Assembly (NCBI GenBank): GCA_900315925.1
Contig: ONAV01000003.1
Location: 19,399 to 83,398, forward strand
From: an uncultured Selenomonadales bacterium
Lineage (GTDB): Bacteria; Bacillota; Negativicutes; Acidaminococcales; Acidaminococcaceae
Direction of reading: 5' to 3'
DNA: 64,000 bases
Part shown: positions 43,042-52,081 of the stretch, in pieces
Position numbering within the stretch: the stretch's first letter is position 1
Layout of the letters: each line of letters begins with the position of its first letter
The notes under the pieces: model-generated
Seen by the model: the letters and a program-made list of their open reading frames with translations, nothing else
Told to the model about the DNA's origin: nothing
The model's database searches: none
Made by a program: the position numbers and the translations under genes

Positions 43042-43872
43042 TCAGAACGCAGGAACTACCGCGCCTTTGTATTTGTCCTGAATGAACTTCTTTACTTCCG
43101 GCGTCTTCAGCGCTTTGGCCAGTTTCACCAGTTCCGGACGCTTTTCATCGCCGGTTCGTACTGCGATTACGTTAGCGTACGGGGAATCCTTTTCAATGAA
43201 CAGGGAGTCCTTCACCGGGTTCAGTTTGGCTTCCATTGCGAAGTTGGAATTGATGACTGCCAGGTCGGTGTCATCCAGAGCACGGGGCAGCGTAGCGCTT
43301 TCCACTTCAATGATCTTCAGGTTTTTGGGATTCGCTGCCAGATCGTTAGGTGTAGCGGTAATGCCTTTGCCATCTTTCAGTTTCAGCAGACCCGCAGCTT
43401 CCAACAGCATCAGGCTGCGGCCACCGTTGGTAGGATCGTTGGGGATTGCAACTTTAGCGCCGTTAGGCAGAGATTTGATGTCCTTGTACTTCTTGGAATA
43501 GCAGCCCATGGGTTCGATATGAATCTTATCCAGTACCACCAGTTTCAGGTTACGTTCCTGACAGGTCTTCTCCAGGAACGGAATATGCTGGAAGAAGTTA
43601 GCGTCCAGTTCTTTATCAGACAGGGACAGATTCGGCTTTACATAATCCGTAAATTCAATGACCTGCAGGTCTACCCCTTCTTTCGCCAGCTGCGGCTTTA
43701 CAAAATTCAGCAGTTCCGCATGGGGCACCGGAGTTGCTCCCACTTTTACAACAACTTTCTTATCTGTCTGGGCCGCCGGAGCCGCCGGTTTTTTGCCGCC
43801 GTCACCGCCGCATCCCAGCATCAGCATCGATGCCATCGCAACAGATAGTATGCCAAAAATGAACTTTTTCAT
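43042..43872 (-). CDS. MetQ/NlpA-family substrate-binding lipoprotein 1
   Basis: The 276-residue protein is an NlpA-type solute-binding lipoprotein. It has a signal peptide ending in the lipobox LMLGC (residues about 17-21), followed by GGDGGKKPA. NlpA signatures VGATPVPHAELL, YVKPNLSLSDKELDANFFQH and IPNDPTNGGRSLMLLEAAGL are present. Such proteins deliver methionine to MetNI, but no ATPase or permease gene is here. The start at 43872 follows AAGGAGTGGGAAAC. A strong promoter lies upstream. Confidence 0.92.
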   Translation of the reverse strand: MKKFIFGILSVAMASMLMLGCGGDGGKKPAAPAAQTDKKVVVKVGATPVPHAELLNFVKPQLAKEGVDLQVIEFTDYVKPNLSLSDKELDANFFQHIPFLEKTCQERNLKLVVLDKIHIEPMGCYSKKYKDIKSLPNGAKVAIPNDPTNGGRSLMLLEAAGLLKLKDGKGITATPNDLAANPKNLKIIEVESATLPRALDDTDLAVINSNFAMEAKLNPVKDSLFIEKDSPYANVIAVRTGDEKRPELVKLAKALKTPEVKKFIQDKYKGAVVPAF

Positions 43873-43951
43873 GTTTCCCACTCCTTCACTAAATTTTAAT
43901 ACCAAAAATATTTGTCGTCTGTGATATATATTCTACCCATCCGATAGGAAT

Positions 43952-43980
43952 ATATTAAAAGGCTTTCTCTGTTTTGTCAA
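43952..43980 (-). promoter_or_regulatory. Strong promoter of metQ copy 1
   Basis: On the minus strand TTGACA, 17 bases, TAATAT: a perfect -35 with a good -10, about 80 bases upstream of the start codon. Confidence 0.85.
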
Positions 43981-43983
43981 GTA

Positions 43984-44013
43984 AAATGCATCCTGTCATC
44001 CCGATATGCATTT
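43984..44013. promoter_or_regulatory. Inverted repeat upstream of the metQ promoter
   Basis: AAATGCAT, 14 bases, ATGCATTT lies immediately upstream of the -35, a position where an activator or repressor could bind. The regulator is unknown. Confidence 0.4.
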
Positions 44014-44033
44014 GCAGACCGGCCTGTTTCTCT

Positions 44034-45266
44034 TCAGTTCCAACCCAGCACAGCCCTGGCATAAGCCCGCAGATACAGGGCTATTTTATCATGCCCGCTG
44101 GCAAGGGGATGCACGCCATCCAAAGTGTCTGACGGGCCCAGCAACGGTCCACGTGCATTTAAATCAACAAAATACACATTGGTATCTCCCGCGGCCCGTA
44201 ATTCTGCAACCGCACCGCCCATACCCGGCACCGAACGCCGGCTGGTCACAATGTTGGAAGGGGTCATGCAGAAAATCACGGAATTGGGACGGAACTGCCG
44301 CAATTTCAGAACAAGCTCTTTATACTGTTCTTTAAAGTAAGCATCCGACGGACGGTTCACTTCATCGTTAAAATCATTTTCCCCATAGGCCAGGATCACC
44401 AGATCCGGATCGTCCATCTGGTTACTCCAGCGCGGTTCCTTCTGACTATAAAAAGCCCGTTCAATCTGTTCCCCGGCATGCATTGCATTATAGGGGGGCT
44501 TTTCTTCATTATTACGTACAGCCCCTTCCCCGGAGGAAGCCACCAGACTCCAGTCGGCGTTCAACATACGGGCCAGCCGGGGACCAAATGCCAGATAACT
44601 GCTTTCCCGCTGGAAGTAATCCCCTTCCGGATAAATAAACGCACCGGCTGCAACAGAGTCGCCGATAATCTCAATGCTGCGGCGCCGGGGTGCTTTCTGG
44701 ACCGGCGGGGTTACCGGTGCGTTAGCGGTTTTCTTACTCACCGTCTTTTTTCCTACCGTCTTGTTATGAGCGGGTTTTCCTGTTCTGGCAGCAGTACCCG
44801 AATAATTCGCATTACCCTGTACGGCTGTAGGAACACTGACTGCCGGTGTTTCACTTTCCCCGATAAAATAGAAGCCTCGCAGAATGGTTACGCCCCGCAT
44901 GCCTTCCGTATCCCGAATCATAAACAGGGTATGTTTTCCCATGGGCAGATTCTGGAACAGTACGTTCATGCCCATCTGAACCTTAAAGCGGATCAGAGGA
45001 CCATCGTCCAGCTTTTTCAACCACCAGCAATCCCCCTGGGAATCACTGTACATCTGTACCTGCACGCCGGTCCCTTCAAACTGGGTTGAAACGACCACTC
45101 CGCCCCGCCCCGCATAGAGGCTGCCGTTGTCTGCCGGAATCCAGCGCCCCATGGTTTTAATCCGGGGACTGGCAGCCGGTATAAAACTGGCCGCAGCCGT
45201 GCCACAAAAAACCAGCCCTGCTGCGAGCAGGGCCAGCACCATACGAAAAATAGTCTTGCTTCTCAT
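44034..45266 (-). CDS. Secreted SGNH hydrolase, CE2-like esterase
   Basis: The 410-residue protein has a signal peptide (FRMVLALLAAGLVFCGTAAA), then a beta-sandwich-like region (about 25-150) with GRW and FEGTGVQVQMYSD. A basic Ala/Thr/Lys/Pro linker (about 155-195) follows, then a C-terminal SGNH domain. Its catalytic blocks are IEIIGDSVAAGAF (nucleophile), GENDFND, and DGVHPLASGHD. This two-domain order resembles carbohydrate esterase family 2, which deacetylates polysaccharides. The start at 45266 is favoured by the signal peptide and CCAGGAAAA. The polysaccharide substrate is unknown. Confidence 0.8.
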   Translation of the reverse strand: MRSKTIFRMVLALLAAGLVFCGTAAASFIPAASPRIKTMGRWIPADNGSLYAGRGGVVVSTQFEGTGVQVQMYSDSQGDCWWLKKLDDGPLIRFKVQMGMNVLFQNLPMGKHTLFMIRDTEGMRGVTILRGFYFIGESETPAVSVPTAVQGNANYSGTAARTGKPAHNKTVGKKTVSKKTANAPVTPPVQKAPRRRSIEIIGDSVAAGAFIYPEGDYFQRESSYLAFGPRLARMLNADWSLVASSGEGAVRNNEEKPPYNAMHAGEQIERAFYSQKEPRWSNQMDDPDLVILAYGENDFNDEVNRPSDAYFKEQYKELVLKLRQFRPNSVIFCMTPSNIVTSRRSVPGMGGAVAELRAAGDTNVYFVDLNARGPLLGPSDTLDGVHPLASGHDKIALYLRAYARAVLGWN

Positions 45267-45393
45267 TTTTCCTGGAACTAACACAAAAATCACCTGTAAG
45301 AAGTACAGACGGAACGACCGGCACAGAACCATAGCCGTACCGGAACCAGCCGGCACTTCCTGATTAAAAGAATATCGGATAACGGAGCATCAA

Positions 45394-45828
45394 TCAGTCC
45401 AACTGGCTTGTGCAGTGCGGGCAACGGGTCGCATCATCCGCAATTTCACTCTTGCAGTACGGACAGGTACGGGCCGGAGCCGGTTCCTCTGCCGGTTTGC
45501 GCATACGGTTGATCTGCTTGATTACCACAAAAACAGCAAAGGCAACTAACAGGAAATCAATAACCGTATTAATAAAAGAGCCATAAGCAATAACAGCCGC
45601 GCCGGCCTTTTTGGCTTCTGCCAGCGTTGCGTAGTTCTTATCCGTCAGGTTGATGAACAGATTGGAAAAGTCCACATCACCCACCAGCTTGCCTAAGGGC
45701 GGCATCACGATATCATTTACAAAGGAAGTCACGATTTTGCCGAAAGCGCCGCCGATCACAACGCCAACCGCCATATCTACTACATTTCCGCGTACTGCAA
45801 ATTCTTTAAACTCACTGTAAAAGCTCAT
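45394..45828 (-). CDS. mscL: Large-conductance mechanosensitive channel with C-terminal zinc ribbon
   Basis: MscL releases solutes on hypo-osmotic shock. The 144-residue protein has the S1 amphipathic helix [20 protein letters not shown], the first membrane helix with [20 protein letters not shown], a periplasmic loop and the second helix [17 protein letters not shown]. The C-terminus adds a CPYC/CPHC zinc ribbon (about residues 117-139) beyond the usual helix bundle. Start at 45828 follows AGGAGGAATTAAGT. It is transcribed divergently from the downstream NSS transporter with its own promoter. Confidence 0.95.
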   Translation of the reverse strand: MSFYSEFKEFAVRGNVVDMAVGVVIGGAFGKIVTSFVNDIVMPPLGKLVGDVDFSNLFINLTDKNYATLAEAKKAGAAVIAYGSFINTVIDFLLVAFAVFVVIKQINRMRKPAEEPAPARTCPYCKSEIADDATRCPHCTSQLD

Positions 45829-45913
45829 ACTTAATTCCTCCTTGCATTTCAAAACACCGATTTTGAACATATCGGATATTATTCTATCAATATAGAAAAA
45901 TATTCTATTAGTT

Positions 45914-45942
45914 ATTAAACCACATCAAGGTTCATTAGTCAA
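45914..45942 (-). promoter_or_regulatory. Promoter of mscL
   Basis: On the minus strand TTGACT, 17 bases ending TGG, then TTTAAT: a good -35 with extended -10. About 90 bases upstream of the start codon. Confidence 0.75.
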
Positions 45943-46045
45943 TAAATACCTTGTGTTTCTCCGCTTTTCATACTATAGTGCCATCCCCCTCCATTGTCAC
46001 GAAGCTACCTTTCAGTCAGTATTTTATACTATTTTTAAGATAGTA

Positions 46046-46075
46046 TTTACTTTTTTTGTCACAACTTGCTATAAT
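46046..46075 (+). promoter_or_regulatory. Candidate promoter of the NSS transporter
   Basis: A TATAAT at 46070-46075 is preceded at 18 bases by TTTACT. It lies about 40 bases before the start codon; a GGGAGG site precedes ATG. Confidence 0.5.
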
Positions 46076-46116
46076 AGAGGATAATAGCAATAACAGATTT
46101 ATGCGGGAGGCATATT

Positions 46117-47487
46117 ATGGAACGAGGAACCTTTTCAACCCGTCTGGGCTTCATTTTAGTATCGGCAGGCTGTGCCATCGGTTTAGGCAATGTCTGGCGC
46201 TTTCCTTTTATCACGGGCAAATACGGAGGCGCGTCCTTCGTACTGATTTACCTTTTCTTTCTGGCAATCCTGGGGCTCCCCATTATGGTTGCCGAATTTG
46301 CCGTAGGCCGGGCCAGCAAGCGCAGTGCGGCGCTTTCTTTTGACAAGTTGGAACCCAAAGGAACGAAATGGCATCTGTATAAATACGGATGTATTTTAGG
46401 CAACGCCATGCTGATGATGTACTACACCACCATCACCGGCTGGATGTTCTATTATCTGTACAAAATGGTAACAGGCGCCTTCGTGGGTATGGCTGCCAAA
46501 GATATCGGCGGCGTACTGGGCGGTCTGGTTTCCGACCCCGTCACCATGATCGGGTACATGGTTCTGGCCGTCATTCTCGGTTTCGGAGTCTGCTATCTGG
46601 GCGTAGAGGCCGGCGTGGAACGAATCACCAAATTTATGATGACCTGCCTGCTGTTCCTTATGATTGCATTAGCTGTCAATTCCGTCATGCTGCCCGGCGG
46701 GGAAAACGGCCTCGCCTATTTCCTGCAGCCTGATTTCAGCCGCCTCACCAAATACGGAGCCAACGAAGTCATCTTCGCCGCCATGGGCCAGGCGTTCTTT
46801 ACGCTGAGTCTGGGTATCGGCGCCCTGGCTATCTTCGGAAGCTATATTGGAAAAGAGAAACGGCTTACCGGCGAAGCCATCTGCGTAATTTTGCTGGATA
46901 CCTTTGTCGCCATCATGAGCGGTCTGATCATCTTCCCGGCCTGCTCGGCATTTAACGTGGATCCGGGTGCAGGACCCAACCTGCTGTTCATCACGCTGCC
47001 CAATGTATTCAATCATATGGCGGGCGGACAGTTCTGGGGTTCCCTGTTTTTCCTGTTCATGACCTTTGCCGCCATGTCCACGGTCATTGCAGTGTTTGAA
47101 AATCTGATTGCCTGCATCTGCGACCTGACCGGCTGGGAACGCAAGAGCGTTATTAAGATGGGTACGGTTGCCATTATTGTATTGTCCCTGCCCTGTATTT
47201 TCGGTTTCAACATCTGGAGCAGCTTCCAGCCTCTGGGCAAAGGTACCGGTGTGCTGGATCTGGAAGACTTTGTGGTCAGCAACAACCTGCTGCCTTTGGG
47301 CAGTCTGGTTTACCTTGCCTTCTGTACCAGTCGTTACGGCTGGGGCTGGGATAATTTCATCAAAGAAGCGGACACCGGAAACGGTGTGGCCTTCCCCAAA
47401 TGGCTGCGCTTCTATCTGACGTACCTTCTGCCGTTGGTTGTATTGTACATTTTCGTGCAGGGCTACATTGCAATCTTCGGACATTGA
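46117..47487 (+). CDS. Sodium-dependent transporter, NSS/SNF family
   Basis: The 456-residue protein has 11-12 hydrophobic segments. The first contains the family signature GLGNVWRFPFITGKYGG, which in LeuT contributes to sodium and substrate binding. Others include YYTTITGWMFYYLYKM and MSTVIAVFENLIACI. Family members import amino acids or amines with sodium. The substrate cannot be read from sequence. The gene is the only plus-strand one between 46 and 55 kb and ends in a convergent region with hydE that holds a long hairpin repeat. Confidence 0.92.
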   Translation: MERGTFSTRLGFILVSAGCAIGLGNVWRFPFITGKYGGASFVLIYLFFLAILGLPIMVAEFAVGRASKRSAALSFDKLEPKGTKWHLYKYGCILGNAMLMMYYTTITGWMFYYLYKMVTGAFVGMAAKDIGGVLGGLVSDPVTMIGYMVLAVILGFGVCYLGVEAGVERITKFMMTCLLFLMIALAVNSVMLPGGENGLAYFLQPDFSRLTKYGANEVIFAAMGQAFFTLSLGIGALAIFGSYIGKEKRLTGEAICVILLDTFVAIMSGLIIFPACSAFNVDPGAGPNLLFITLPNVFNHMAGGQFWGSLFFLFMTFAAMSTVIAVFENLIACICDLTGWERKSVIKMGTVAIIVLSLPCIFGFNIWSSFQPLGKGTGVLDLEDFVVSNNLLPLGSLVYLAFCTSRYGWGWDNFIKEADTGNGVAFPKWLRFYLTYLLPLVVLYIFVQGYIAIFGH

Positions 47488-47509
47488 GAACCGATTCATC
47501 CGCTATAAG

Positions 47510-47700
47510 TAAGTTGCAAGAAAAGAGATACCGCAAAACCGGGGACGGTTACTATTCCATGGATTCATCCGTCTGTGGCTTCGAAACTCGAGGCTTCGCC
47601 TCTCAAACAGTCTCGCCACGGACGACGAATTTCATCTCATGGAATAACGTAACCGTCCCCGATGTTTTGCTTGTGTCTTTTTTCTTACAACTTTTCTTAC
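47510..47700. repeat. Long imperfect-hairpin repeat (about 190 bp), copy 2
   Basis: The arms pair across the whole element: GGGGACGGTTAC on the left with GTAACCGTCCCC on the right. The tip is CGAGGC-TTC-GCCTC near 47590-47602. The core is the inverted equivalent of copy 1 at 4153-4340. It lies between the convergent NSS and hydE genes and could act as a bidirectional terminator. Confidence 0.75.
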
Positions 47701-47726
47701 TCAGCAGATAAAGTCTATATGACTTT

Positions 47727-48824
47727 CTACTTCAGATTATTAAAAAAGTGCGGCGAGTCGCCCCACTGCCCCCAGCCTACAGTGTCCCCTACCGAAGCAA
47801 CCCGGGCGCTGAGGCAGTTGCGGCACTGTTCCTGTCCGTCTTCCAGGCAGGGTTTGTTATCGTAAAGCTGGTACTGGCTGCGGAATTGCGGCAGCGTCAC
47901 CAGAGGCATCAGGATATTGGCCCCGGCCTTTAACGCCATTTCCCTTCCCAGCGGATGCAGGGTCTGCATGGCTGTTGTAGCCGCGATGTTCACATCTTTT
48001 AAAAACAGGCGCGTCACGGCCACCATGTTGATGCTCAGCCGCAAGCGTTCCGCCCTGGCTTCCGCCGTATCCAGTCCTGCCGCACACACTTTTTTCCCCA
48101 GCGGCGTGTTGTGATGTACCACGTAAGGCCCCATGCCGATCATGGCAATGTTCTGTTTTTTATAAAACAAAATGTCCTCTGCCAGATCTTCCAGTGTCTG
48201 CCCGGGAAGACCGATCATCACACCGGTTCCCACCTGATAGCCGATTTCCGCCAGTGAATCCAGACAGGCCTTGCGCACGTCCCACTTATGATGCCCATCC
48301 TGAGGATGCAGCGTGGCATATAACTTCGGATTGCTGCTTTCAATCCGCAGCAAGTACCGGTGCGCCCCTGCGTTGTACCAGCGCTGATAGGTTTCCTTTG
48401 TCTGCTCCCCTACGCAAAGGGTGATGCCCAGCGCTCCATTCCCGATGGATTTAATATCCCGCAATAAACCTTCTACAAAATCAATGAAAGCTTCGTCCTG
48501 TCGCTCTCCGGACTGCAGGGTCACCGAGCCGTACTGCTGCTCATAACACCAGCGGGCCATGGTCAGGATATCCTCCCGGGACGTGTCAAACCGCTCCACT
48601 TCCCCGTTGTCTCTGCGGATACCGCAATAGTTGCAGTTCTTGATGCAGCGGTTGGAAAACTCCAGCAGGCCCCGGTAATAATCTACGTTGCCGACCCATT
48701 CCTTTTTGGTTTCGTACGCTGCATCATACAGTTGCTTTATCTCATCCGGATTGGTGCGGCCAAGGAGGAAGATTACATCTTCTTTATTCAGTTCTTCTTT
48801 TTGTAAAATTGAAGAAATATCCAA
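47727..48824 (-). CDS. hydE: [FeFe]-hydrogenase maturase HydE-like radical SAM enzyme
   Basis: The 365-residue protein has the radical SAM cluster motif CIKNCNYCG (about residues 53-61) and HydE-type sequence YCGIRRDN, LQSGERQDE, GALGITLCVGE, IESSNPKLYATLHP, GTGVMIGLPGQTLEDLA, and a C-terminal cysteine pair in CRNC. HydE makes part of the H-cluster dithiomethylamine ligand. The start is chosen as TTG at 48824, one base after the crotonase stop codon (TAACTTG), with GGGAAG upstream; no ATG fits. HydF, HydG or a hydrogenase gene are not in the window. A related methylornithine synthase cannot be entirely excluded. Confidence 0.82.
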   Translation of the reverse strand: MDISSILQKEELNKEDVIFLLGRTNPDEIKQLYDAAYETKKEWVGNVDYYRGLLEFSNRCIKNCNYCGIRRDNGEVERFDTSREDILTMARWCYEQQYGSVTLQSGERQDEAFIDFVEGLLRDIKSIGNGALGITLCVGEQTKETYQRWYNAGAHRYLLRIESSNPKLYATLHPQDGHHKWDVRKACLDSLAEIGYQVGTGVMIGLPGQTLEDLAEDILFYKKQNIAMIGMGPYVVHHNTPLGKKVCAAGLDTAEARAERLRLSINMVAVTRLFLKDVNIAATTAMQTLHPLGREMALKAGANILMPLVTLPQFRSQYQLYDNKPCLEDGQEQCRNCLSARVASVGDTVGWGQWGDSPHFFNNLK

Positions 48825-48825
48825 G

Positions 48826-49623
48826 TTACTTCCCTGTAAACTTCGCTTTGCGTTTCTCCAGGAATGCCGTGATGCCTTCACGGAAATCAGCACTGGCAGC
48901 GCATTCGTTCTGCAGGGCCACTTCCGCTTTGGCGAAGTCTTCAAAGCCCTGATACATACTGATAAACATCATCTTTTTCATATTGGCATAGGCCAGTGTG
49001 GGACCGGCAGCCAGCTTTTTCGCAAAGGCCGTTGCTTTCGGCAGCAGTTCGTCCGCTGTGGTCACTTCTTTTACGAGACCCAGTTCAAAACACTCCTGTG
49101 CCGATACAGGGCGGCCGGTAACGAACATGTCCATGGCCCGATGGGTACCGATGGCTCTGGGTAACATATAACCGCCGCCGGTGTCGGGAATCAGGGCAAT
49201 GCCCACAAAGGCCTGCAGGAATTTGGCATTGTCTGCCGCAAACACAAAGTCGCAGCCCAGGGCCAGATTGCAGCCGCCGCCTGCCGCTGCACCTGCTACG
49301 GCACAAATCACCAGCTTCGTCATCTTTTTGATATACAACACGATTTCAGAAAGTTTGCCGGCCAGAGGCCCCATGGATTTGTCCGCGAAATCCGGTTCCT
49401 CGCAATGAGCTTTCATGAAGCGGATATCCCCGCCACCGCAGAACGCACGACCGGCGCCGGTCAAGACCACAACTTTTACCCCGGCGTCTTCCTCCGCCCG
49501 TTTCAGCGCAGCTTCCAGCTCCAACGCCAGGTTCATGTCCAGCGCATTCAGGGTCGGCGCATAATCCAGAGTAATGGTAGCTACCGCATCTTCCACAACA
49601 AAATGCAACATTTTAAATTCCAT
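48826..49623 (-). CDS. Enoyl-CoA hydratase/isomerase (crotonase) family protein
   Basis: The 265-residue protein has crotonase oxyanion-hole motifs GRAFCGGGDI and AGAAAGGGCNLALGC. The position normally holding the hydratase catalytic glutamate falls in ALIPDTGGGYMLPR, where aspartate is present. That pattern is typical of isomerase-like members such as PaaG rather than classical hydratases. The start at 49623 is firm: AACAGGAGGCATTGCC precedes it. It is followed at one base by hydE, so the two are coupled. The substrate is unknown. Confidence 0.9.
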   Translation of the reverse strand: MEFKMLHFVVEDAVATITLDYAPTLNALDMNLALELEAALKRAEEDAGVKVVVLTGAGRAFCGGGDIRFMKAHCEEPDFADKSMGPLAGKLSEIVLYIKKMTKLVICAVAGAAAGGGCNLALGCDFVFAADNAKFLQAFVGIALIPDTGGGYMLPRAIGTHRAMDMFVTGRPVSAQECFELGLVKEVTTADELLPKATAFAKKLAAGPTLAYANMKKMMFISMYQGFEDFAKAEVALQNECAASADFREGITAFLEKRKAKFTGK

Positions 49624-49671
49624 GGCAATGCCTCCTGTTATTTTATTGTGAGAGTTAAGAGTATGATATTT

Positions 49672-49701
49672 ATTATACCATAGAAATGAGTTTGCGTGAA
49701 A
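49672..49701 (-). promoter_or_regulatory. Extended -10 promoter of the crotonase-hydE unit
   Basis: TGGTATAAT on the minus strand with TTCACG 18 bases upstream of the hexamer. It lies about 50 bases before the start codon. Confidence 0.6.
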
Positions 49702-49709
49702 CAGACAGT

Positions 49710-49935
49710 GAGGAAAAGACATCGCAAACACGTCAACGATTGCTATCCCATGGATTCATGCGCCTGTGGCTTCGAAACTCGAAGTTGCGTTGCAGGGCAA
49801 CCCGTCTCCCACTTCCTCACTCCGCCCGCTCACTCTGTTCGCGTTGCTCGCTCGTCAAACTGGGACCCTCACGGGTTGCCCAGTCAACGCTCAGCGATAT
49901 GATGCAATGGCTCACGAAGATTTGTTCATAGTTTT
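49710..49935. repeat. Composite interspersed repeat between M20 and crotonase genes
   Basis: The first part (49750-49783, CCATGGATTCATGCGCCTGT then GGCTTCGAAACTCGA) matches one arm of copy 2 at 47557. The later part (49826-49885) matches the GCTCACTCTGTT repeat seen near 7700. GGGCAACCCGT and ACGGGTTGCCC are mutually complementary across a 60-base spacer. Confidence 0.6.
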
Positions 49936-49972
49936 CCCCACTGCTTAATTTATTTGGAAATATTCCTTATCT

Positions 49973-51094
49973 TTACTGCCTTTCCTGCAGCACTCTCAGT
50001 ACCAGCTCATGAAGCACCTTCACCGCGCCTTCCAATGCATACCGGTCATAGGTCATGGCGGGATCATGCAGGCAGGGAGTCAGATTACAGCCCACCCCCA
50101 TGTCCGCGGTTTTCAAATGGGGTCGTTCCTGTTTGAAGAAATTAAAATCTTCCCCTACGGTAATGGCCTTGACCGGCAGCAGGGCTTTCTGTCCCAAAAC
50201 GTTGACAATGACCTCCTGCACCAGAGGAAGCAGGGTCGCATCCGCCTCCGCAGCGGGACAGGTTCCCACAATATGACTGTCTGCTTCGGCGCCGTAGACT
50301 TTCGCCGTATTCACAATGATATCGCGGACCTTCTGACGCAGTACCAGCATTTCCTCGTTGGAAGTGCTTCGAAGGTCAAAGCCCAGATTCACTTTGTCGC
50401 AAATTGCATTCAGCGAACCGCTGCCACCCTGGAAGCGAGTCGTCTTAACATTGCCGCCCAGCAGCGGATCGGAATGCAGCGCGTTCACCGCGTTGACGAT
50501 AGCCGCCCCCACATCAATGGCGTTCACACCCATATGAGGCTGGGAACCATGGGCCGCTTTGCCCCGGACTTCCGCTTCAATGAGAGTACAGGCGGTCCAG
50601 CTGATCTGGGGAATGATTTCCCCTGTCCGCGCCATATCGTTGGGCATCAAGTGCAACCCGAACAGATAGTCCACATCGTCCACAGCTCCCGCGTCTGTCA
50701 TGGCCAGAGCGCCTTTTCCGATTTCTTCTGCCGGCTGGAACATGATTTTTAATTTTCCGCAGGGAATCCCCTCTTCCGCAAGCCATTCCGCCACCGCGAG
50801 GACCGTGGTCATATGCCCGTCGTGACCGCAGGCATGCACCGCTTTTTCCGTTCCGTCTTCCTGTTTGAAAAGCAGGCAGTCCATATCACTGCGCACTGCC
50901 GCCACCGGCCCGGGCCTGCCGCTGTCCAGTACGCCCACAACGCCGGTGGTGCCTCCCACCTTTTCCTGCACCTCATACCCTGCTTTACGCAAAACCTCCG
51001 CAACAAAGGCGGAGGTTTTCATTTCGCGGAACGCAGGTTCGGGAATTGCGTGCAGGTACGGCCAGAACACATCAATTCGTTTCCTGATATCCAT
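49973..51094 (-). CDS. M20-family amidohydrolase / N-acyl-amino-acid deacylase
   Basis: The 373-residue protein belongs to the amidohydrolase branch of M20 (IAA-amino acid hydrolase/HipO type). Metal-site motifs are ACGHDGHMTTVLAVAEWL, QPAEEIGKGA and GLHLMP, and the dimerisation domain has GKAAHGSQPHMGVNAID. It removes an acyl group from an amino acid in characterised relatives. It follows metQ copy 2 by about 150 bases on the same strand and is probably co-transcribed, suggesting the transporter's ligand is the acylated substrate or its product (inference). Confidence 0.9.
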   Translation of the reverse strand: MDIRKRIDVFWPYLHAIPEPAFREMKTSAFVAEVLRKAGYEVQEKVGGTTGVVGVLDSGRPGPVAAVRSDMDCLLFKQEDGTEKAVHACGHDGHMTTVLAVAEWLAEEGIPCGKLKIMFQPAEEIGKGALAMTDAGAVDDVDYLFGLHLMPNDMARTGEIIPQISWTACTLIEAEVRGKAAHGSQPHMGVNAIDVGAAIVNAVNALHSDPLLGGNVKTTRFQGGSGSLNAICDKVNLGFDLRSTSNEEMLVLRQKVRDIIVNTAKVYGAEADSHIVGTCPAAEADATLLPLVQEVIVNVLGQKALLPVKAITVGEDFNFFKQERPHLKTADMGVGCNLTPCLHDPAMTYDRYALEGAVKVLHELVLRVLQERQ

Positions 51095-51241
51095 TGTATT
51101 CGTTTATCCTTTCAGGGTTTTACACGCACCTACTGTTGCTGTAACGCTCCAATCATCCTTCTACATTAAACTGCAGTCTGTTAACTTTTCTTAAAATCCG
51201 TACAAGAATGCCAACCCACATGGACGCAAAAAGAAATCAGC

Positions 51242-52081
51242 TTATTCCTTCCATCCCAGATATACGGAGCCTGGGAATTTCGTTTTAATAAAGTCAGCGT
51301 TTTCCTTGGACTGGTACGCTTCCTGAAACACTTTCAGCCGCGGATCCTTCAGGTCTTTCTCCTGTACCGCCACAATATTTACATAAAGGGAGTCCGCCGT
51401 CTCTTTCACGATGGGATCTTTGGCCGGATTCAGACCGGCATTCAGCGCATAGGTGGTATTGATAGCCGCGCAGGTCAGATCATCCAGGCTGCGGGGAATC
51501 GCTGCCGCTTCCAGCTCTACGATTTCAAATTTGTGAGGATTCTCCGTAATATCCATCACCGTAGTCGTGATATCTTTCGGGTTCTTCACCTTGATCAGGT
51601 TATTGGCTGCCAGCAGCAACAGGGTGCGTCCCCCGTTGGTAGGATCGTTGGGAATGCCGATCTTTGCGCCGTCAGGAATCTTGTCCCCGGGTTTCAGTTT
51701 CTTGGAATAAATGTTGATGGGGAACAGCGCCGTATTGAAAGCCTTCGCCAACTTGAATGTCGGCTCCTTCTTCATCGTGGCTTTCAGGAACGGTTCATGC
51801 TGATAACTGTTGGCCCAGATCTCCCCGGCAGCCAGCGCCGCGTTGGGCGTCACAAAATCGCTGAACTCTTTGATCTCAATCTTCAGACCTTTCTTTTCCG
51901 CAATCTTCTTCACGTTTTCCATGATGATGGCATGGGGTCCGGGATTTACACCTACGATGACCGGTTTGGATGTATCCGGTTTCGCCTTTTCCGCCTTTTT
52001 ATCTCCACCGCCGCAACCGGCCAGCGCCAGTGTCAATACACCCAGAGCGCCAGTCAGCAGGATTTTCTTAAAATGTTTCAT
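51242..52081 (-). CDS. MetQ/NlpA-family substrate-binding lipoprotein 2
   Basis: A 279-residue lipoprotein with the lipobox LALAGC (about residues 18-23) and the NlpA signatures VGVNPGPHAIIMENVKKIAE, NSYQHEPFLK, and IPNDPTNGGRTLLLLAANNL. It is a diverged paralogue of the lipoprotein at 43042. No MetN or MetI gene is adjacent. GAGGGGACAGCAA precedes the ATG. The leader before it contains several hairpins. It may feed the M20 deacylase downstream. Confidence 0.9.
   Translation of the reverse strand: MKHFKKILLTGALGVLTLALAGCGGGDKKAEKAKPDTSKPVIVGVNPGPHAIIMENVKKIAEKKGLKIEIKEFSDFVTPNAALAAGEIWANSYQHEPFLKATMKKEPTFKLAKAFNTALFPINIYSKKLKPGDKIPDGAKIGIPNDPTNGGRTLLLLAANNLIKVKNPKDITTTVMDITENPHKFEIVELEAAAIPRSLDDLTCAAINTTYALNAGLNPAKDPIVKETADSLYVNIVAVQEKDLKDPRLKVFQEAYQSKENADFIKTKFPGSVYLGWKE

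Noticed and set aside
48825..48944. Longer start for hydE within the crotonase gene
   Set aside because: It would overlap the crotonase by 40 codons with no conserved sequence; TTG immediately after the stop fits better.
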